A stretch of 64,000 nt of DNA, taken from positions 1 through 64,000 of the forward strand of contig NZ_PNXY01000014.1 in assembly GCF_002879865.1 (NCBI RefSeq). The letters run 5' to 3'. The notes below the pieces were generated by a model. The model ran no database searches and was not told where the DNA came from. It saw nothing but the letters and a program-made list of their open reading frames with translations. Below, in pieces: positions 25,914 to 34,121 of this stretch. Position numbers and translations under genes: made by a program. The stretch's first letter is position 1. Every line of letters starts with the position of its first letter. The DNA is from Paraburkholderia rhynchosiae. GTDB taxonomy: Bacteria; Pseudomonadota; Gammaproteobacteria; Burkholderiales; Burkholderiaceae.

Positions 25914-26186
25914 ATGAAAAACACCAACGAGCAGTCCCTTCGTTGTCAGGTCGAAAAGTGGCTCGCTCCCACCATGCACGTTCATGTAACCAGATTCGGT
26001 CGCACCGCAGGGAATGGGAGACGCTATGTGTGCGTCGAAACGTCGTCACCAGCCGCAGCGCGCGCGTTGTTTTTCTTCAGGGACGATGACGGCAGCTGGA
26101 GCGTGTTCCCGCCCACTACCAACAGGCGGAAGTCGACTGCAGAGCACGCTCTGGCGCAGGTGAGCGCCGCCACCACCTTTCGATGA
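25914..26186 (+). CDS. Conserved-type hypothetical protein (90 aa)
   Basis: 90 residues starting at ATG 25914 behind GGAGCGGAAC. The sequence has balanced composition (VEKWLAPTMHVHVTRFGRTA, RRYVCVETSSPAAARALFFF, RDDDGSWSVFPP) and resembles small cytosolic proteins found in Burkholderia; function unknown. No signal peptide or membrane segment. It is a lone plus-strand gene between minus-strand remnants, and a very AT-poor antisense frame opposite it is less convincing. Confidence 0.55.
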   Translation: MKNTNEQSLRCQVEKWLAPTMHVHVTRFGRTAGNGRRYVCVETSSPAAARALFFFRDDDGSWSVFPPTTNRRKSTAEHALAQVSAATTFR

Positions 26187-26254
26187 CGGTCACGAGTTCG
26201 CCGCGCTCGATCGCGGCGCTCGGGATTCAATCTGGTTTTCGGACTGGTCCACGG

Positions 26255-26527
26255 CTATTGAGCCGCATTTTCGCAGCATGGGAGAAGTCCAAGGACACGT
26301 GGGTTGCCCGTGCACGGCGCGTCGGTCTCAAACGCTCGTTGCGAGCACGTCAGAAAATACGCAGGACTTCTATACATGGCTCTGGCAGCGTTGCACGTTC
26401 CCATGTCCATTTCGTACTGGGCATGACATTCGGCCTCATCCTCTTCGCTCACGCCTCGTGCAGCCAGCTGCATGACATCTTCACGACCCGTCGGGCTGCC
26501 CGCATAGGCCAGGGGCGCCGTCCGTGC
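26255..26527 (-). pseudogene. Displaced C-terminal segment of the PAAR protein
   Basis: In a different frame from the PAAR gene just upstream, this stretch reads TAPLAYAGSPTGREDVMQLA, then ARGVSEEDEAECHAQYEMDM and CNAARAMYRSPAYFLTCSQR. Paired cysteines around CNAA and the ECxxQY...CN pattern resemble short C-terminal domains of T6SS-associated proteins. A single-base indel near 26528 would join it to the PAAR frame. It could instead be translated separately from an ATG at 26473, which overlaps the PAAR end. Confidence 0.45.
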
Positions 26528-27009
26528 CTAGCCTGTCGCGCTTGGTCCGCCGCCAGCGGTGCGGTGGCAGTTGCAACTTGCGCCGGGTACACATGGGCCG
26601 TTGCCTGCAGCGCGGCCGCGTCTGCCGGTGAGCTTTCCCTCGACACGGACATTGTGCTTTGCGAGGCGATAAGGCGAGGCAACGGATTGCACCGGCACAA
26701 ACATAAGTCGTCATTCAATGCAGTCCGGCTCCCATGGGGACTTGCCTTGGGCCAGCGCGGACTGTTGCAGAGGATCTTGCCGGTGCTGGTGCAGGCGGGA
26801 CACGCAACCGCATCACCTTCAAACGCGAGGGGCAAGCCATCGCATTGCATGACCAGCGAGCCTTCTGTCACCGCGCCGGCCGCTGTAGTCCTGTCGCCTT
26901 TGCGAATGTAGTAACGCTTGACCCTATGCGCCTTCCGTTTTCGTCGGACGAAATCGAATGGCACGTCGCGGAACGCGAAACGGCAAAGGGCGGCGAAAGG
27001 CCATGACAC
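26449..27009 (-). CDS. PAAR-domain protein (type VI secretion spike tip), probably frameshifted
   Basis: The frame spans 186 residues; the recognisable part begins at VKRYYIRKGDRTTAAGAV and continues with GLPLAFEGDAVACPACTSTG, CNSPRWP, LNDDLCLCRCNPLPRLIASQ. This is a PAAR repeat domain with its metal-binding Cys/His, which sharpens the VgrG spike and can carry effectors. The natural start is unclear: the codon before KRYYIRKGD is GTC, and the preceding 38 residues look spurious. The last about 25 residues (from RRPWPMRAARR) are also suspect, because another frame continues the protein. No other T6SS gene is in the window, so this is an orphan cargo locus. Confidence 0.6.
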   Translation of the reverse strand: MSWPFAALCRFAFRDVPFDFVRRKRKAHRVKRYYIRKGDRTTAAGAVTEGSLVMQCDGLPLAFEGDAVACPACTSTGKILCNSPRWPKASPHGSRTALNDDLCLCRCNPLPRLIASQSTMSVSRESSPADAAALQATAHVYPAQVATATAPLAADQARQARHGRRPWPMRAARRVVKMSCSWLHEA

Positions 27010-27052
27010 GTCGACGCCTCACGTACGTCAACGGGTCATAGGCCCCCGTTTC

Positions 27053-27364
27053 TCAGCGACGCTGAGCTTGCTGGCACTCGGTTTGGAACCAATAATCGAC
27101 GAGGCGCTGTGCCGCTTGTAGATCATCGGGGTAGTACGGGTCGTCATACCAAGGGGACGGGTCGTAGCCAGCTTTCCTGAGCGCAGCAAGTTCGCTCTGG
27201 TGTTCAGCCATCGTTGGGGGCGCATTGGTTTTGAGCGCAGCGAGGTCGCGACATTCTGTGGGGCTTAGGTGGGGTCCATTGTATGGGATGCCGGCGGCGA
27301 CACAACCGGCAAGCATAAGAGCCGCGGTGGGCAGCAGCACCCATGCTGTCCGCAGTCTGGCCAT
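27053..27364 (-). CDS. DUF4148-like lipoprotein
   Basis: 103 residues. A signal peptide ends in the lipobox LAGC, with C21 as the lipidation site. The mature part carries LAALRKAGYDPSPWYDDPYY and PDDLQAAQRLVDYW, the pattern of DUF4148 proteins, which are exported Burkholderiaceae proteins of unknown function. Start at ATG 27364 (MARLRTAWVL) was chosen over the longer frame because it gives an ordinary n-region and has a GGGGG stretch nine bases upstream. It is a lone gene, read towards the PAAR locus. Confidence 0.75.
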   Translation of the reverse strand: MARLRTAWVLLPTAALMLAGCVAAGIPYNGPHLSPTECRDLAALKTNAPPTMAEHQSELAALRKAGYDPSPWYDDPYYPDDLQAAQRLVDYWFQTECQQAQRR

Positions 27365-27783
27365 ATTATCGATCCCCCGCTGCAATAGCCCCATCGCGAT
27401 CACCGGCCTGTGCTGCTGCGAAGTTGCGCCGGCAGCCTCATGCCTTGAGACAGATCTCCAACGCCTCGGGAGCGGCCAGCTAGTCGTCGCCACTGCCGAG
27501 CTCGCTGTGCTTGTGTGAATGCGTTGCGCCGTGAACGATGCTGGACGTTTTCACCGTCTCGCCGGGTCTGTGTTGCTCTGCCATAGCGCCTCCTTTTCCG
27601 GAAAAACACCAGCGATCGAGCAATTTGCACGCCCGCCTGCGCGATAGCTACGGTAGCTGCTCCAGACCGTTGCCTCGCCGCGCGTCGCCTGGCGAATCGC
27701 AGTGGCAATCTGAAGTCTCCGGCGCTAAGCGGCAAAAGCCGGCGGGAGCGCCCCCGATCTTCGCCTTCAATTGGGAGACGCAC

Positions 27784-27963
27784 GTGGCTGCCCATTCAAT
27801 TGCATCGCTGTCGATCACATTCGGGGTGGATTCCATCGCGGTGCGCCTCTACTCGGCCACGGAAGCATCCGAGACCATCAGCTTCAACCTGCTAGGCCCC
27901 GATGGCTCGCGCGTCGGAACGGCCCCGTCGAAAACCGGACACGAGGTAACGCTTAAATTTTAA
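27784..27963 (+). pseudogene. Ku (NHEJ DNA-end-binding protein), N-terminal fragment
   Basis: From GTG 27784 the frame reads VAAHSIASLSITFG, IAVRLYSATEASETISFNLL and then GPDGSRV, closely matching the first strands of bacterial Ku (ASLSFGLVSIPVKLYSATE...ISFNLLH). After about 40 residues the sequence diverges and stops at 27963, far short of the about 300 residues of Ku. GGGAGA lies upstream of the GTG. Only the beta-barrel edge is preserved, so no DNA-end ring can form. No ligase D is near. It may be a remnant left by recombination at a ku/ligD locus. Confidence 0.7.
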
Positions 27964-28009
27964 GAGAGTCTTCCGCCTATGTTTAAGCCTAACTCCAAAC
28001 ACAGTCGTA

Positions 28010-28229
28010 CTACGCGCCATGCTCGTCGCACCACTGGATCGCCCAGCGCTGCGCCGCTTCGAAAGCATCCGCGTCAGAAGGATAGTCGCCCAGGTCGCCC
28101 GAATACTTCACCTCGACGGCATCGCCACCCGCCGATGCGCGCCGGTAGATCTTCGCGCGCCCGAAGTAGCGCCCCCCCTTCATCGAGCGGCGACGCGTCG
28201 ATATAGAACTCCTTGTAGTCGAACTGCAT
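28010..28229 (-). pseudogene. Small conserved-type protein interrupted in a C7/G7 run
   Basis: From ATG 28229 the frame reads MQFDYKEFYIDASPLDEGG; beyond a run of seven identical bases (28172-28178) the protein-like sequence continues in the next frame as RYFGRAKIYRRASAGGDAVE, VKYSGDLGDYPSDADAFEAA and the end RWAIQWCDEHGA at 28010. Removing one base from the run gives a 72-residue protein. The family is unknown to me. Homopolymer indels are a common sequencing error but can also be true slippage. It follows the zinc-ribbon gene by 21 bp on the same strand. Confidence 0.6.
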
Positions 28230-28250
28230 GGCTGTCTCCAAAAGATTGCT

Positions 28251-28424
28251 CTACTCGTCGTCGCTCTGGACAAGCTTCGGGCGCCCCGTCGCGTCTCGAC
28301 CTGTGTCTACCAGATTGTTCCGGTAGTCACAGGCCGGACAGAGGAAAAAGAATCCTTGTTCATCGAGTTCCTGTTCGACCTGTCCAAAGTCGAACGACAC
28401 ATTGCAGTTTCGACAGGTCCACAT
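28251..28424 (-). CDS. 57-residue zinc-ribbon protein
   Basis: Complete small frame from ATG 28424, with GGAGG seven bases upstream, to TAG 28251-28253. It has two cysteine pairs, C4-R-N-C7 and C29-P-A-C32, separated by 21 residues (MWTCRNCNVSFDFGQVEQEL, then FFFLCPACDYRNN), a classical zinc ribbon, and an acidic end QSDDE. Too short for most gene finders. It could be a nucleic-acid-binding or protein-protein adaptor; no function can be assigned. It is followed by the frameshifted 72-codon gene in a likely two-gene unit. Confidence 0.75.
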   Translation of the reverse strand: MWTCRNCNVSFDFGQVEQELDEQGFFFLCPACDYRNNLVDTGRDATGRPKLVQSDDE

Positions 28425-28963
28425 AGCGACCTCCGTCGGTGTCCTGGAGAAATCCTAGCATGACATATCCGCTTTACATCGTGGCCGGCACGGGCCGAAA
28501 TCATTTGATTTCACGACGCGATAGCAGCAAGAATCATCGAAACGACGTGCTGAACGACATCGGGTCGTTTGCCGTATTCCGGAGTTGAGTGCGAATCGCA
28601 AGCCGGCAAAGTATCCGGCTTTGTGATGATGGGACACGGCGCTCCTCACGCCGTGCATTAAAAGCCATGGCGGCCTATCGCACGTACGCAAACGGGCGAA
28701 ACACGTGAGCGTCCTCACTGCGATGCGGGGTGACGAACGCATCTCGCCTACCTTCGCCGATGCCCCATCTCACACGGACTACAATAATTCAACTGATCTG
28801 AACCCGCCTCATTCGGGCTCGCGTCCCGCAGGTCGCAGAGCGGCTAGCCGCGGGTCATCAACGCTGCGTTGACAACGGTTCAGCCACGCTCGCGGCAGGC
28901 CCGCGGTGCGCAATTGATCCGATCGTAGCAGGGCATGTGCGACGGGCCAATCAAGGAGGGACT
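28425..28963. other. Long intergenic region before UPF0182 gene
   Basis: About 540 bp with divergent promoters expected for the zinc-ribbon gene (minus) and the UPF0182 gene (plus). I see no gene. Two neighbouring perfect hairpins are listed separately. Confidence 0.5.
28600..28655. repeat. Two tandem perfect hairpins
   Basis: Hairpin 1: AAGCCGG (28600-28606), 8-nt loop, CCGGCTT (28615-28621). Hairpin 2: CACGGCG (28635-28641), 7-nt loop, CGCCGTG (28649-28655). Neither is followed by a T-run on the plus strand. They could be a factor-dependent termination or RNA-processing site, or a repeat element of REP type. Confidence 0.6.
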
Positions 28964-31723
28964 ATGCGCTCGGAGGTGCAGTCCGGCGTGCGCCTAAGAC
29001 GTTATGCGATCACGGCGATGGCCGTGATCGCCAGCCTGATTGTCGTCGGACGCATCACCGGCATCCTGGGCGACTGGCTGTGGTTCGATTCGATCGGCTA
29101 TAGCGGCGTTTTCCGGACAATCCTTTCGGCCAGGGCGCTGCTGTTTACCATCGTGTTCGCAGTCTCGGCGGGCGCGATATGGCTGTCGGGGATCGTCGCG
29201 CATCGTTACGCGAGGGGTGTCGATACCTCGCGAGCAGGAGCAGCCAGTCAGTCGGATACCACGGAAACCACCGGCGATCTGTCCGAACTGGTCGCGCCTC
29301 GCGTTCGCTGGCGCCTTAGTATCGCCTGCGCCGCGGTCATCGTAGGGCTGCTTCTCGCTGCCACCGAAATCTCGAGCTGGGACATCGCGCTTCGCTTCGT
29401 TTATCAGGTACCTTATGGCGAGCACGATCCGATCTTCGGCAAGGACATCAGTTTCTATCTCTTTTCGCTACCCGCGTACGTCACGCTCAAGAACTGGCTG
29501 CTGCGAGTGGTCTTCTGCAGCGTGATCGTGGCAGGTGCCGTCTACGGGCTGCGCGGCGATATCGCACTGGAGCGGCCACCACGGAGTCTCTCGCCGGCCG
29601 CGGCCACTCATGGTTCGGCACTGCTCGGTTTGTTCTTTGCCGTAAAGGCCTGGTCCTGGTGGCTCGACCGCTTTCTGCTGCTCTATGGCGACAACGGCGT
29701 CGTGGTCGGCGCCGGCTATACCGATGTCCACATCAGGTTACCGGTCCTGTGGATGCTCGTGGGCCTTGCCACAGCCTCAGCCGTCGCCCTCTGGGTCAAC
29801 ATGCGCTGGCGGAGCTATCGGCTGCCCGCCGCCCTGGCGCTGCTCGTATTCGGCAGTTCGTTTGGGTTCGCCGTGATCTATCCGGCGCTGTTTCAGCGCT
29901 TCTATGTCAAACCAAGCGAACTGCGACTGGAAACACCTTATATCAAGCACAATATCGCGCTGACGCGACAAGCTTACGGCCTCGCGCAGATTGCGGTCCA
30001 ACCGTTCGACGCCGGGCAGGGACTGACTCTCGACTCGCTGCAGGCCAATCGCGCGACCATCGACAACATCCGGCTATGGGATGTGCAGCCGCTGATGGAT
30101 ACGTACGCACAGTTGCAGGAGATCAGGACTTACTACAAATTTCTCTCGGTGGACATCGATCGCTATCAGCTTGACACCGGTTACCGGCAGGTGATGCTGT
30201 CAGCGCGCGAACTGGACCCTGCGATGCTTCCGGCCAACGCTCAAACCTGGGTGAACCTGCATCTTATCTTCACCCACGGCAACGGCGTCGTGATGTCGCC
30301 GGTCACCGAGAAGTCCATCGAGGGCTTACCCTCCCTCTATCTGTACGATATTCCGCCTGTCGCCACCGGCGGCCCGGCCATTCACGAACCGCGGCTCTAT
30401 TTCGGTGAAGGCGGCCAGGACTACATCATCGTGAAAGCCAGCGTAGCCGAATTCGACTATCCCAAGAGAAAGGACAATATCTACACCACGTACAGCGGGC
30501 GCGACGGCGTCGCCATCGGCAGCGCGGCGCGACGCAGTCTCTTTGCCTGGCAGTTCGACGATCCCAACATCCTGCTGAGCGGCTATATCACGGACGAGAG
30601 CCGCATCCTTTTTCACCGTAATATTCAGGACCGCGTGCGCACGATCGCGCCGTTCCTTACTCTCGACCATGACCCCTATGTCGTCGCAAGCAAGGGGCAG
30701 CTGTTCTGGGTGCAGGACGCCTACACCGTCAGCCGGTGGTTTCCTTACGCCCAGCCGGGTTTCGGCGACGGCGCCAATTACATCCGCAACTCGGTCAAGG
30801 TTGTGGTCGACGCGTACAACGGCACAGTCGACTTCTACGTCAGCGATCCGGCCGATCCGCTCCTGCGCACATACGAGCGCATCTTCCCGGGTTTATTCAA
30901 GCCTTTTGACGCGATGCCCGCCGACCTTCGGCAGCATGTCCGCTACCCCGAAGATCTGTTCCTGACCCAGGCGCAACTCTACCGAACCTATCATATGGAT
31001 GCGCCGGAGGTCTTCTACAACCGCGAGGACCTGTGGCAGTTTCCGCGGGAACTGGGCGCTATGGATGGCGGCAGCGCCGCCATCACGATGCCGCCGTACT
31101 ACACGATCATGCGACTCCCCGGCGACGCACGCGCCGAGTTCGTCCTCATGCTGCCGATGGTGCCAAGCCAGCGTGAGAACATGATCGCCTGGCTCGCGGC
31201 GCGTTGCGATCCATCCGAGTACGGCAAGCTTATCGTCTATACGTTCCCGAAGGACAAGCTGGTCTATGGACCGTTTCAGATCGAAGCGCGCATTCAGCAG
31301 AATACCGGGATCTCGCAGCAGATCTCGCTGTGGAACCAGATGGGCTCACGCGTCATTCGCGGTCATCTTGTGGTTGTGCCGATCGAGAACTCGATCCTCT
31401 ACGTCTCCCCGCTGTATTTGCGCGCGGCGTCCGGTCAGTTGCCCGAGTTAAAGCGGGTGATCGCCGCCTATGGCGACCGTGTGGTAATGGAGGAAACGTT
31501 GGATGAAGCCCTGGCGGCGCTTTTCAAGGAGACCACGCGAGCGGGAGCGGCATCGCCGGCCCGAGGCACGGTGGACGCGCGCGCCCGCGAGGCACTGGCC
31601 CACTATGACCGCGCCATCGAGCGACTGAAGGCGGGAGACTGGACCGGCTTCGGCACGGAACTGGATGCTCTGCGGCCGTTACTCGAAGCGCTCGGTGCTG
31701 GCCGTTCCAAGGACCAGAAATGA
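28964..31723 (+). CDS. UPF0182 family large membrane protein
   Basis: 919 residues. About seven transmembrane helices lie in the first 330 residues (for example ITAMAVIASLIVVGRITGIL and ALLFTIVFAVSAGAIWLSGI), with YGEHDPIFGKDISFYLFSLP as a family block, followed by a roughly 590-residue extracytoplasmic region (IKHNIALTRQAYGL, YHMDAPEVFYNREDLW, MPPYYTIMRLPG). This is UPF0182/COG1615, a widely conserved family without an established function. ATG 28964 lies after AAGGAGGG. The protein is monocistronic here. The short Ala/Arg-rich tail after about 860 varies in the family. Confidence 0.93.
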   Translation: MRSEVQSGVRLRRYAITAMAVIASLIVVGRITGILGDWLWFDSIGYSGVFRTILSARALLFTIVFAVSAGAIWLSGIVAHRYARGVDTSRAGAASQSDTTETTGDLSELVAPRVRWRLSIACAAVIVGLLLAATEISSWDIALRFVYQVPYGEHDPIFGKDISFYLFSLPAYVTLKNWLLRVVFCSVIVAGAVYGLRGDIALERPPRSLSPAAATHGSALLGLFFAVKAWSWWLDRFLLLYGDNGVVVGAGYTDVHIRLPVLWMLVGLATASAVALWVNMRWRSYRLPAALALLVFGSSFGFAVIYPALFQRFYVKPSELRLETPYIKHNIALTRQAYGLAQIAVQPFDAGQGLTLDSLQANRATIDNIRLWDVQPLMDTYAQLQEIRTYYKFLSVDIDRYQLDTGYRQVMLSARELDPAMLPANAQTWVNLHLIFTHGNGVVMSPVTEKSIEGLPSLYLYDIPPVATGGPAIHEPRLYFGEGGQDYIIVKASVAEFDYPKRKDNIYTTYSGRDGVAIGSAARRSLFAWQFDDPNILLSGYITDESRILFHRNIQDRVRTIAPFLTLDHDPYVVASKGQLFWVQDAYTVSRWFPYAQPGFGDGANYIRNSVKVVVDAYNGTVDFYVSDPADPLLRTYERIFPGLFKPFDAMPADLRQHVRYPEDLFLTQAQLYRTYHMDAPEVFYNREDLWQFPRELGAMDGGSAAITMPPYYTIMRLPGDARAEFVLMLPMVPSQRENMIAWLAARCDPSEYGKLIVYTFPKDKLVYGPFQIEARIQQNTGISQQISLWNQMGSRVIRGHLVVVPIENSILYVSPLYLRAASGQLPELKRVIAAYGDRVVMEETLDEALAALFKETTRAGAASPARGTVDARAREALAHYDRAIERLKAGDWTGFGTELDALRPLLEALGAGRSKDQK

Positions 31724-31804
31724 CCTGGGTGAAATCCAACGGGGCGTCTATTCAACCCGCCACGCTGTCGCCACACCTCGCGGCGTCGCGTTTAACGTAC
31801 AACA

Positions 31805-32581
31805 TCACAGCGCAAACAGTTGCCCAAGATGAGGCTCACAATCTCTCACACCGGCAAGTCGCAACGCGTGCCAGGCCATCGCGTAGTTGCTCGATATCAC
31901 CGGCTTGCTGATTGCCGCCTCAAGCTCAGGAATCAACGCGGCAATGCGCAGACTCGTGCACGATACGAAAATTGCATCGACGTCATGATTGCGGGCAAGT
32001 CGCTCAACGCCAGTTCGCAACGACGCCGCGTCAATCCGCGCCACTTCGTTATCGTTCGCATGCTCGAACGACGCCATGCGCGTAATGCCCTGACCACGCG
32101 ACTCGATATAGTCGCGCATGTAATCGTTGATCGAACGCACGTAGGGCGTAAGCAGTGCCGCGCGCTGAACGCCTAGTGCACGAAGCGCTGCCAGCGCTGC
32201 GGTGATCGGCGTAGTACACGCGACACCCGGGCGCGCTTCGTGAATCCGTGCGAACACCTTTTCCTCCCCGATCACCATCGACGCGGACGTGCAGCCAAAC
32301 GCCACCACATCGATGCGCTCGGCCGGACGAATCAGCTCGACCGCAGGTGCAATGCGGTCCTCCATCTCCGCCAGCCGTTCGGGCGTGATCTCCGCTGAGT
32401 TGTACACACGGCTTTCATAGAACGCAACGCCGTCCTGCGTCAACAAGCCCCGCCACTCATGCTCGATCGTATGATCGGTAGCAAGCACCACGAGGCCGAT
32501 GGCGGCACGCCTGCAGATACCGTCGTCCAGCGTGAAGTCGAGCGTCGTATACGGGTCACCCTGCTGTGCAATCGCACTCAT
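31805..32581 (-). CDS. Maleate isomerase / Asp-Glu racemase superfamily enzyme
   Basis: 258 residues with the two-cysteine architecture of this superfamily: C97 in VVAFGCTSASMVIG and C208 in AIFVSCTSLRIAALIPELE. These cysteines catalyse cis-trans isomerisation of maleate, decarboxylation of arylmalonates or racemisation, depending on the member. The block EHEWRGLLTQDGVAFYESRV fits the maleate cis-trans isomerase/AMDase-like branch. It is divergent from the binding-protein gene of an ABC importer (312-bp gap), so it probably acts on the imported compound or its product, such as a pyridine- or pyrimidine-derived maleamate. Confidence 0.85.
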   Translation of the reverse strand: MSAIAQQGDPYTTLDFTLDDGICRRAAIGLVVLATDHTIEHEWRGLLTQDGVAFYESRVYNSAEITPERLAEMEDRIAPAVELIRPAERIDVVAFGCTSASMVIGEEKVFARIHEARPGVACTTPITAALAALRALGVQRAALLTPYVRSINDYMRDYIESRGQGITRMASFEHANDNEVARIDAASLRTGVERLARNHDVDAIFVSCTSLRIAALIPELEAAISKPVISSNYAMAWHALRLAGVRDCEPHLGQLFAL

Positions 32582-32893
32582 TTCAGTGTCATCCTGTCAT
32601 GCAGCGTTCGAGTTCGCGGGTGCCTCCGGTCACTGCCCTTTAAAGGTAGAGGATTGCCTGCACGTTTTGTGTAACGGCTTATACGCAAATACCCTATACC
32701 GTCCCAACGCACACCGCCTCCTATCATGAAAGAAGCGCTTTCGTGCCAGCACGCACGCGGGCGAAAACCAGCAGTCAGTCTATTGACCTTGCAGGTAATC
32801 ACTCGCAGGTGCCACGTCCGTCCGTTTTCTGATGTCACCTATAAATCCGTGTGGCGGCTCGCCCGATCCCTTTCACAATAAGGAGTGACCCAC
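32582..32893. promoter_or_regulatory. Divergent promoter region, isomerase / ABC importer
   Basis: 312 bp between divergent starts at 32581 (minus) and 32894 (plus). AT-richer stretches (for example around 32685-32700) suggest promoters; no regulator gene is adjacent and I cannot define an operator. Confidence 0.45.
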
Positions 32894-34096
32894 ATGAATG
32901 CTCAGAAGAATGGCTGCCCTGGTGCAGATCGGGGCGTGCGGCACATGCCAATCAGGGCTATCACGGCCGCTCTCGCCCTGCTTGTCGGCTTGGCTCCCGG
33001 TTCTGTCCAAAGCCAGGGCACCACCATCAAGATCGGCGTACCCGTCCCGTTGTCGGGCAGCAGTGCCAACGCCGGCACGGACATCGTCAATGGCGCGAAG
33101 CTCGCCGCCGCCAGAATCAACGCGGCCGGGGGCGTGCTTGGCAAGCAGATCGAGCTGGTGCCAGAGGACGACGCCTGCGATGCGCAGACAGCGGTGCAGG
33201 CGGCACAGAAACTCGTCGATGCGGGCGTTGTCGCGGTAGCGGGCGGCTATTGCTCAAGCGCAGCGCTGCCGGAATCGACAACCTTTCATCGTGCGGGAAT
33301 TCCCTACGTGCTGGATGCGTCGACCAATCCTCAACTGACTGAGATGGGGTACGACAACGTGTTCCGCACGATCGGCCGTGACGACCAGCAGGGCCCGTTC
33401 GCCGCAAGCTTCATGAAAGACGTCCTGCACGCGAAACGCGCGGCGGTGATCGACGACAACACGACCTACTCCAAGGGCCTCGCTCAGAACACCGTGGAAG
33501 CTCTGAAGAAGAACGGCGTCGATGTCGTTTACGCCAACTCGATCACGCCCGGTCAGATGGACTACTCACCAACGCTGACGCGGGTCGCCTCGCTGAAGCC
33601 GGACGTGATCTACTACACAGGCTATTTCTCCGAAGCCGGCTTGATGGTGAAGGAGGCGCGGCAACTGGGCCTGAAAATGACCCTGATGGGCGGCGACGCC
33701 ACCAACGATCCGACGCTGATGAAGACGGCCGGCCCCGCCGCCGACGGCATGATCATCACGACGGCGCCACTCGCGCAGTTCCTGAGCGGTGCGCACAGCT
33801 ACGTCGATGACTATACGAAGGCTTACGGACAAGGGCCAGGACCGTACTCGGTGTACGAATACGACGCCGTCGGGGTCACGGCGAAAGCGATCGCGGACGC
33901 AAAATCGGTGCAGCCCTCCGCGATCACCGCCGCTCTACACAAGATGTCGGGCTACCCGGGTGCGACCGGGACGATCGGCTTCAATGCGAAGGGAGACCGA
34001 AACAAGGCCGTGTACATCACCATCATCGTGCATAACGACAAGTTCGAGCCCTACCGGAGGCAGGATGCGGAAGGACACTGGGCAGCGATGAAGTAG
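32894..34096 (+). CDS. Branched-chain-amino-acid-type ABC importer, periplasmic binding protein
   Basis: 400 residues, Peripla_BP_6 fold. A twin hydrophobic signal region (ITAALALLVGLAPGSVQSQG) precedes the mature start TTIKIGVPVPLSGSSANAGT; further blocks are GVVAVAGGYCSSAALPESTT and YEYDAVGVTAKAIADA. ATG 32894 follows AAGGAGTGACCCAC. Proteins of this family bind amino acids, amides, aromatic acids or urea in the periplasm. It opens the importer operon, and the divergent isomerase and downstream DUF1989 gene hint at a nitrogenous substrate rather than Leu/Ile/Val, but ligand specificity cannot be read from the sequence. Confidence 0.93.
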   Translation: MNAQKNGCPGADRGVRHMPIRAITAALALLVGLAPGSVQSQGTTIKIGVPVPLSGSSANAGTDIVNGAKLAAARINAAGGVLGKQIELVPEDDACDAQTAVQAAQKLVDAGVVAVAGGYCSSAALPESTTFHRAGIPYVLDASTNPQLTEMGYDNVFRTIGRDDQQGPFAASFMKDVLHAKRAAVIDDNTTYSKGLAQNTVEALKKNGVDVVYANSITPGQMDYSPTLTRVASLKPDVIYYTGYFSEAGLMVKEARQLGLKMTLMGGDATNDPTLMKTAGPAADGMIITTAPLAQFLSGAHSYVDDYTKAYGQGPGPYSVYEYDAVGVTAKAIADAKSVQPSAITAALHKMSGYPGATGTIGFNAKGDRNKAVYITIIVHNDKFEPYRRQDAEGHWAAMK

Positions 34097-34121
34097 GCGC
34101 TGGCGCACGCTACGCTCAGTC

